Shown here in pieces: positions 18,890-27,000 of a stretch of DNA of 64,000 nucleotides. The notes under the pieces were generated by a model. The model searched no databases. It saw only the letters and a list, made by a program, of their open reading frames with translations, and was not told the origin of the DNA. Each line of letters opens with the position of its first letter. Positions within the stretch are counted from its first letter, which is position 1. The DNA comes from Coriobacteriaceae bacterium EMTCatB1 (GTDB lineage: Bacteria; Actinomycetota; Coriobacteriia; Anaerosomatales; Anaerosomataceae): positions 1,463,979 to 1,527,978 of the forward strand of contig BDLO01000001.1 in the NCBI GenBank assembly GCA_001950395.1. Reading direction: 5' to 3'. The translations under genes and the position numbers were made by a program.

Positions 18890-21073
18890 GTGACAGGTCG
18901 CGCGCTCAAACGAGGAATGGCAGCGCTCGTGAGCGCCGTGCTGCTCAGCGCCTGGACCGCACCCGTGCTCGCCGCGCAGCCACCCGAGCGATCTCGGCCC
19001 GATGGCGTCGAGGCGATCGTCTCGTTCGAAGCCGGCAGGGGAGCCGAAGCGTTGTCAGAGGCGCGGGCGGCCGGGGGCCGTCTTGTGCGTTTCTTGCGGA
19101 GCGGGACCGACGCGCTCGTGGTGTTCCCGGCAGGGACGAAAGTGAGCGCCGTGCGCGAGCGGCTCGCGGGACGAGGCGCTGTCGAAAGCGTCGCTCCGAA
19201 CGGCGTCTTGAGGCCGGCGTGGGTTCCCAACGACCCGCTTTTCCCGCAGCAGTGGGCGCTCTCGTCCATTCGAGCGCCTCAGGCGTGGGACCTGACGCGC
19301 GGCTCAGCGGCGGCGACGGTCGCGGTGATCGACAGCGGGGTGTCGCTCACGCACCCCGACCTTGCTGCGAATCTCGATCTCGCCCACGACTGGGACTTCG
19401 TCCGGAATGACGCGACGGCAGACGAAGAGCACGAGCACGGGACGCACGTCGCGGGCATCGTCGCGGCAGTTGCGAACAACGCGACGGGCGTCGCGGGAGT
19501 CGCGCCGCTCGCGAAGGTGCTGCCGCTGAAGGTGATCGATCGGGACGGCAATGCCACGACGGCGGATTTCGTGGACGCGCTGCGATATGCGGCAGACGCG
19601 GGTGCGAAGGTCGTCAACGCGAGCCTTGGCATGGCGCTGGATCCTGGGGTGCCGGACGAGGCGGCTGAGATCGCCGTCTTGCAGCACGCCGTGGATTACG
19701 CGCGAGCGAAGGGCGTGGTGGTTGTTGCCGCCTCTGGCAACGGCGGCGGTCCACCCGTGTGGTATCCGGCAGCGTGCGACGGCGTGCTCGCGGTCTCGGC
19801 GACGACGCGCGAGGGCACGCTCGCACCGTACTCCAGCGTCGGGCCGCAGGTGGACTTGGCTGCACCGGGCGGGTGGGCGATATCGCAGCTGGACTTGCTC
19901 ACCGGCGGCATCGTCTCCACCTGGGGCACTGCGGGATACGCATACGCCACGGGCACCTCGATGGCCGCGCCGCACGTGGCCGGCGTGGCGGCGCTGCTGC
20001 TGTCGCTCAGGCCGGATACAGCCCCTGAGGAGGTCGAAGCGGCGCTTGAGGCGAGCGCGCGGGACATCTCGCCCGCCGGCTTTGACGAGCAGACCGGGTA
20101 CGGCCTCGTGCAGGCCGACGCCGCCCTGAACCGGTTAGCGCGTGTTTCGCGCGTCGCGGGCGTCGACCGGTACGCCACCGCGGCGGCTGCCTCGCGTGCG
20201 GCGTTCGGCTCCGGGGAGAGCGCGACTGTCGTCATCGCGAGCGGCGAGCAGTTCCCTGATGCGCTGGCGGCCTCGCCGCTGGCGGGGCTCGTCGGCTCGC
20301 CGGTGCTGCTCGTGCGGCGCGACTCAGTGCCGACCGCCACGCTCGACGAGATCCGGCGCCTGGGCGCGACCCGCGCCGTGATCGTCGGGGGACCGGGGGC
20401 GGTCTCAACCGATACAGCCAGCGACCTCGCGAAAGCGGGGCTTGCCGTGGAGCGCATCGGCGGCCGCGACCGGTACGAGACGGCAGCTCTGGTGGCCGCG
20501 CGCGTGCTGGCGTCTCGCGCAGGGACGGCGACAGTGCTCGTGGCGCGAGGGGACGGCTTCGCCGACGGTGTTGCGGCCTCTGCGCCCGCGGCGTCGTCGC
20601 GGGCCCCGATCGTGCTGGTGATGCCCGACAGACTGCCGTCTGCCGCTCGCGAAGCCCTTGCGGCCGCAGCCCCGTGCGACGTGGTCGTGCTCGGAGGCGA
20701 AGGGGCGGTGTCGCAGGCGGTCTTCGACGAGATCGAGGAGGCCCCCGGCGTGGTGAGCGTCACGAGGTGGGGCGGCGTCGATCGCTACGAGACCGCTGCC
20801 ACGATCGCTGCTCGCGCGCTCGCGGAGGGGATGATCGGCGACTCCCTCGTCGCGGTTGCCAGCGGGGCGGATTTCCCGGACGCGCTTTGCGGGGGAGCCG
20901 CTGCTGGACGGAAGAGCGGCGCGCTGGTCTTGTCCAAGCCGAGCAGCCTTCCCACGGCAGCCCTCGGCTTCGTGTCGGGAAGCCTGACGGCGACCAGCGC
21001 GGCGTGGATCCTCGGGGGGCCCGCGGCGCTCGCGTGGAGCGTGCAGGCCGACCTCATCCGAGCGATGCCGTAG
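18890..21073 (+). CDS. Secreted subtilisin-like serine protease with three CWB2 repeats
   Basis: This is a 727-residue exported protease. The signal peptide covers about 1-29. A propeptide-like segment precedes the S8 catalytic domain, whose triad is D148 (AVIDSGVS), H183 (EHGTHVAG) and S357 (GTSMAAPHVAG), with N284 in ASGNGG. The C-terminal 300 residues carry three cell-wall-binding type 2 repeats, each opening with RxxGxDRYxTA (near residues 421, 524 and 625). CWB2 domains hold surface proteins non-covalently on secondary wall polymers in Gram-positives. The GTG at 18890 has AAGGAGAG upstream. The role is surface proteolysis, maturing or degrading extracellular proteins; the substrate is unknown. 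Confidence 0.94.
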   Translation: MTGRALKRGMAALVSAVLLSAWTAPVLAAQPPERSRPDGVEAIVSFEAGRGAEALSEARAAGGRLVRFLRSGTDALVVFPAGTKVSAVRERLAGRGAVESVAPNGVLRPAWVPNDPLFPQQWALSSIRAPQAWDLTRGSAAATVAVIDSGVSLTHPDLAANLDLAHDWDFVRNDATADEEHEHGTHVAGIVAAVANNATGVAGVAPLAKVLPLKVIDRDGNATTADFVDALRYAADAGAKVVNASLGMALDPGVPDEAAEIAVLQHAVDYARAKGVVVVAASGNGGGPPVWYPAACDGVLAVSATTREGTLAPYSSVGPQVDLAAPGGWAISQLDLLTGGIVSTWGTAGYAYATGTSMAAPHVAGVAALLLSLRPDTAPEEVEAALEASARDISPAGFDEQTGYGLVQADAALNRLARVSRVAGVDRYATAAAASRAAFGSGESATVVIASGEQFPDALAASPLAGLVGSPVLLVRRDSVPTATLDEIRRLGATRAVIVGGPGAVSTDTASDLAKAGLAVERIGGRDRYETAALVAARVLASRAGTATVLVARGDGFADGVAASAPAASSRAPIVLVMPDRLPSAAREALAAAAPCDVVVLGGEGAVSQAVFDEIEEAPGVVSVTRWGGVDRYETAATIAARALAEGMIGDSLVAVASGADFPDALCGGAAAGRKSGALVLSKPSSLPTAALGFVSGSLTATSAAWILGGPAALAWSVQADLIRAMP

Positions 21074-21078
21074 CGCTC

Positions 21079-24000
21079 TCAGCCGCCGAGCATCACGACG
21101 CGGACGAGGTGCGCGTTGCCGTCGTCGACGAGCGGGACGAGGCCGTTCGGCGCCTCGGCGCCGTCGCATTCGACGCGCTCGACGCCACGGTTGACGCCGC
21201 GAGGGTTCTCGAACGTGATCTCGTACGTGCTCTCCCCGTGACGGTACGTGATCGCCCACGTATCCCACGACTTGGGCACGCACGGCTCAAAGGCCAAGAA
21301 GCGCATCCCGCCGCGAGCCACGAGGTGCAGGCCGCAGATGTCGCGCACGGCCACCCGGTAGTACCAGGCCGCAGAACCGGTGTACCAGGTCCAGCCGCCC
21401 CGCCCGACGTGCGGCTCGACGGAGTACACGTCGGCGGCAAGCGCGTAGGGCTCCACCTTGTAGCGAGCCACCGCTTCGGCGTCGTCTGTGTGCGACAGCG
21501 GGTTGATGAGGTCGAGGATCGCCACCGCCTCGTCGCCGTCGCCCAAGGCCGCGTACGCGAGCGCGACCCACACCGCTGCGTGCGTGTACTGCCCGCCGTT
21601 CTCGCGCACGCCAGGGACGTATCCCTTGATGTACCCTGGATCGTTTGGCATGCGGTCGAACGGCGGGGCGAGCAGAGCCACCAGCCCGTCGTCCCACCGG
21701 ATGAGCTTCTCCTCGACGCTCTCAAGCGCTCGCTGCGTGCGAGCAGGGTCGCCCGCGCCCGAGATCGCGGCCCAGGCCTGCGCGATGGCGTCGATCTTGC
21801 ACTCCTCTGACGCCTTGCTGCCGAGCGGCGTCCCGTCGTCGAAGTATGCGCGGCGATACCAGGCGCCGTCCCACGCCTCGCGCTCGACGGCGGCGATGAG
21901 CGCCCGCGCCCTGTCGCGCCAACGGCTGGCGAGGTCGGCGTCGCCGCGGCGATCGGCGAGGTCCGCGAACGAGCGCAAGACGACGTCGAGAAACCACGCC
22001 ATCCACACGCTCTCGCCGGTGCCGCCGATGCCGACGCGGTTCATGCCGTCGTTCCAGTCGCCGCCGCCCATCAGCGGGAGTCCGTGGGGGCCGGTGGCGG
22101 CGCTCGCTTCAATCGCGCGCACGCAGTGCTCGTACACCGTTGCGACTTCGACGGACGGCTTCGGCTCGAAGTAGAGATCCTCGCGCTCCGGTGGCACGGG
22201 CGGTCCCTCGACGAAGGGCGTCTCGACGTCGAGCACGCTCTCGTCGCCTGTGGCGTTCACGTACTCGGCCACGACGAGCGGCAGCCACAACCGGTCGTCT
22301 ACGAAGCGCGTGCGGACGCCGCGGCCGCTTGCCGGCTGCCACCAGTGGAGCACGTCGCCTTCCGGGAACTGTCGGCGAGAGGCCTCGATGATGTGCTCCC
22401 GCATGAGGTCGGGGCGCACGTAGAGCAAAGCGAGGCAGTCTTGGAGCTGGTCGCGGAACCCGAATGCGCCGCTCGACTGGTAGAGCGCGGTGCGTCCCCA
22501 GAACCGGCACGCGAGCGCCTGGTAGAGCACGGGCCCGTTGACCAGCCGGTCGAGCCGCTCGTCCGGCGTGCGTATCTCGAGGCGGCCCAGCAGCTCGCGC
22601 CAGAACGCGCGGGCACGCTCTGCCTCGTGCGCAACCGCCCCAGGTTCGCGCAGGCGGTGCAGGAGCGCGTGTGCTTCCTCGACCGTCTCCGTCTGGCCCA
22701 AGAAGAACGAGACCTCGGCGTCCTCGCCCGGCGCGAGCTCGAAAGCGACCTGCAGCGCGCCGCAGTTGTCGAGGAACCGGCCGGTCGTCCCGGCAAGCCG
22801 CTCGTTGCGCATCGCGGCGGGCCAGGCGGGGTGGCCGTTGCGGCCGAGGAACGCCGTCCGGTCTGCCGTGAAGGAAGCGACGTCGCGGTCGGCGGCGAGG
22901 AACGCCGGACGGCCCGGGAAGTCGAGGTTGAACCAGTTGTGCGCCATGAGCGCCTGCGCCTGATCGTCCCACCACGTGACGACTCGCTGCTGCGCCTTGC
23001 TCCGCGAATCGCCCAGGCTCCACTCGACCACGTGGAAGAGCGAGATCGTGCGCGTCCGGTCGGTGAGGTTCCGAACGCGGACCGTGGCGATGCGCACGGG
23101 CTGGTCAGCCGAGACGAACCACTCGATACGCTGCTCGAGGCCGTGGCTGGCATGCTCGAACACGGTGCGGCCGGGGGCGTGCCGCACGACGTACGGGGCG
23201 TCGGCGCGCGCAGGCGCAGGCGTCGGGCTCCAGTGCTCGCCGGTGGCGTCGTCGCGCAGGTAGAAGAGCTCGCCCGTGCCGTCGCTCACGGGGTCGTTGT
23301 TCCACGTGGAGATGCGGTTCTCGTGGCTGTTCACGGCCCACGTGCACCCGACGCCGGCCTCCGACACGTACCCGCCGAAGGCCGGGTTCGCGAACACGTT
23401 GATCCACGGAGCCGGTGTGGTCTGGCCGGGCTCGAGCACGACGACGTACTCGCCGCTGTCGGGATCGAAGCCGCCGATGCCGTTGTCGAAAAGGAGGCGT
23501 GGGCGCTCGAACGGCGGCAGGGGGTCGTTCGCTGGCTCCTCGGACGGCATGAGCGGGTTCGGGGGCAGCGGCCTGAGCGCGCGTTGGTCGAGCTGCAGCG
23601 CGATCGGGCCTGCGTCGGCCTTCAGCACCACGCGAGCGACGCTCCTGAGCGCCTCGACGATCTCCGGTGCGATCTGGTCGGCGGCACGCAGGTGCACGCC
23701 GGCGGGCCGGTCGAGCATCTGCAGCGCGTGGCCGGTGCGCACCAAAGCGCGAAGCCGGCTGTCGAGGGCAGACGAGTACGCGCTCGGCTTGGTGTTGAGG
23801 ATGACGAGGTCGCACTCGAACCCGCGGCTGCGCCAGTACTGGTGGGCCAGCAGGGCCTGGCGGACCAACGGCGTGTCCTCCAGCCGCTCGATCTCCAGCA
23901 GCAGTATCGGGTAGTCGCCGGAGATGCCGATCGACCACAGCGCCGAGATCGGGAGCCGGTTCTCCCTCTCCGTGTAGACCTTCAGGCGGGAGTACGGATC

Positions 24001-27000
24001 CGTGAGCAGCAACCGAGACGCCAGCCGCTGGTACACGACGGCCTCTTGGGGAGTGATGCCGAGGTCGCGAAGCTCGATCTGGCTCGTGGACCACGCGAGG
24101 TCGAGCGCGCGCTGCGCGCTGCGGATGTCTCGGTACTTCTCGGCGTACGCGACCGCCTTCTCTCGGCTGTCTGCCGCGCCGAGGGCGATCGCGAGCCGGG
24201 CGGACTGGCCCGGTTCGAGGACGATCGTCTGCCGGATCGAGCAAATGGGGTCGAGCACGGCGCCGGTCGTGCCGGTCAAGCGCCCGTCCCCGACGATCGC
24301 GCGTGCGGTAGCCGGCGTCCCGAGGCGGCCGAGGAACGCTGCCCTGTCGGTTTCGTACGACCACGTGCAGCGCGTCCCGAGGTCGCACGCGATGACGTGC
24401 ACCGCCCAGACGCGCGGCTCCTCGGCGGAGCGCGGGCGGCGTGAGAGCAGCAGCGCTCCGAGCTCGTCTAACGCCTCCGTCTCGACGAACAGGTTGCTGA
24501 ACGCACGGTGCGCCTGGTCCGCGCCACGAGGGGCCAGCGTGATCTCGGCGTACGAGGTGATCTCGAGGTACGCGGCCTCACGCCGCCGGTTGGTCACCGT
24601 GAGGCGACGCACCTCGACGTCGTCTTCGGGCGACACGACGATCTCGGTGTGGGTCTCGATGCCGTCGTCCAGACGGCGGAACTCCGCTTTGTCAGGCGAG
24701 AACACGACGTGGTAGTCCTCGGGCTCCGCGCAGGTCGGCTGGTATGCCGCCGACCACGCGCGCTTGCTCTCCACGTCCTTGACGTACAGGAAGAAGCCCC
24801 AGCAGTCTCTCGTGAGGTCCTCCCGGTACCTCGTCACCGTCCGGTCACGCCAACGGGAGTACCCACCGCCCGCGTTCGTCACCATCACCGAGTACGAGCC
24901 GTTCGAGAGGAAGTGCGTCGCCGGCACCGGCGTGTGCGGCGTCGGGTACGAGCGGGCGATCGGCGGCGGCACCTCGCGCACCGAGCGAACGAACTCGACC
25001 TCCTCGACGTGCGGCTTGGCGAGCTGGATGCGACGCGGCACGCGCTCTTGAAGCAGGAGCTCCGCGGTCTGCACGACCGGGTCGCGGTGGAAGCGCTTCT
25101 GCATCGCCCAGTCAGCGAGGACGTTGCCGAGCGCGACGAGCCCCATGCCCTGGTGGTGCGCCATGTACGCGCGCACGACGGCGCGCTCGTGGCCAGGCGG
25201 CACGCGTCCCGGCGTGTAGTCGATCGCTTCGTAGTAGCCGAAGCGCCCGCGTGCTCCCTGATCTGCAAGCGCTGCGAGGTTCTGAGCAGCCGAGAGGGGG
25301 TCGACGAGGAGCGCGAGCATCGTGGCGTACGGCGCGACCACCACGTCGTCTGAAAGGCCGCGCTTGAGGCCGAGGCCCGGGACGCCGAATGCCTGGTACT
25401 GGTAGGTCATGTTCGCGTCACGTGCGGCGAATGCCGACTCCGAGACTCCCCAGGGGACTCCACGCTGCCGTCCGTACTGCATCTGCCGGCGCACGACGGC
25501 CCGGTACGTGAGGTCGAGGAGGGTGCCCGGATAGGAGCGCATCACCAGGAGGGGCATCAGGTACTCGAACATGCTGGCGCTCCAGCTGATGAGCGCCTTG
25601 CCGCTGCCGGTTTCCGTGAGCGCCCGGCTGAGGCGGAACCAGTGCTCCTGCGGGACGTCGCCTTTCGCGATCGCAACGAAGCTCGCGAGGCGGCACTCGC
25701 TCGCGAGCATGTCGTAGAAGGACGGGTCGAGACGGCCCTCAGCAGCGTTGAACCCGATCGAGAACACCTTTCGGCTCTCGTCGAAGAGCATCCGGAAGTC
25801 CATGCTCTGCCACATCTGCTGCGCGATGTCGGCTGCGAGGCGGAGCTCAGCCAAAACGCGCGAGCAATCGGGACGAGCCGCCCGAAGCGCTGCAAGCACC
25901 GCCGATGACCAAGCGCCTGCTGCCTGGTCCGCAGACAGCTCCTCGAGCCGGCGCTCGACGACGTCGAGCCCTTCTGCGAGCCCGACGAGACTCGGAACGT
26001 GCCGCGTGATGGGCGCGAGCGCGTCGTCGTCCCGGATGGACGGCGGCGCGGAGCCGAGCAGCGCCGCCCACGGCGCGAGCGTGTCGATCTTGCCGAGAAC
26101 GGCGTCGATGTGGTCCACGACGGCGTGGACGGCGCCCCGCACCGCCTCGCAGTCGCACCGGGCGTCCTCCGACGCGGGAGCGAGGCCAGAGGCGAGGTCG
26201 GCCGCCTTCTTCGCGAGCGGACGCCATGCGACGAGCGCGGAGCGCCACTCGCCTAAGTCGCGAGGGTCGGTGTCGAGCTCGATGCGTCGCGCAAGCTCCT
26301 CGAGCGCGGTCCTCACCTCTGTCGCGGCCCGAGCGTGGCCGTAGGCGCTCCGGGCGTCGATGACATCTTCGAGCGCGACCCGCACGGTGTCGGCGATTCC
26401 CTCGCGTGTGCGGGAGGAGACGAGCGGCCCTTCGGACATCTCCAACAGCCCTGTGCGGAGCGCGATGAGGTGCCCCGCGAGGTTGCCGCTGTCGACCGTG
26501 GAGACGTACGTCGGTCGCAGCGGCTGCAAGGAGAGCGTGTCGTACCAGTTGTAGAAGTGGCCGCGGAACCGCTCCAGCCCCGCCATCGTCGCCAGCGTGC
26601 GCGACACGCGGTCAACGGCCTGCGAGGTGGTGACGTACCCGAGGTCGTGAGCGGTCAGGACTGCCAGCAGCTGCAGCCCCATGTTCGTGGGGGAGGTGCG
26701 GTGCGCGACCGTCGGGGCTGGGTCTTCTTGGAAGTTGTCGGGCGCGAGGTAGTGGTCCTCCGCAGTAACGAACGTCTCGAAGAACCGCCAGGTCCGGCGT
26801 GCGATGCTGCGGAGAGTCGCCCGCGTGGGCTCGTCGATCTTCGGCTCGGCAGGGGGGTTCGGCTGGCTGATGCGCCACGCCGCGTACGGGCCTGCAAACC
26901 ACGCGACGGCGAGCGGCGCGAGCGCCGCTGCTGAGGCCGGGTCTGTGGTCGAGGACGCGGCCAGCAGCGCGACTGCCCCGAGCTGCGCAGGCAGCATCCG

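Noticed and set aside
18766-19269. Long N-terminal extension of the PEBP lipoprotein gene
   Set aside because: The signal peptide and lipobox begin just after the ATG at 18765, and the upstream part lies opposite the subtilase coding region.
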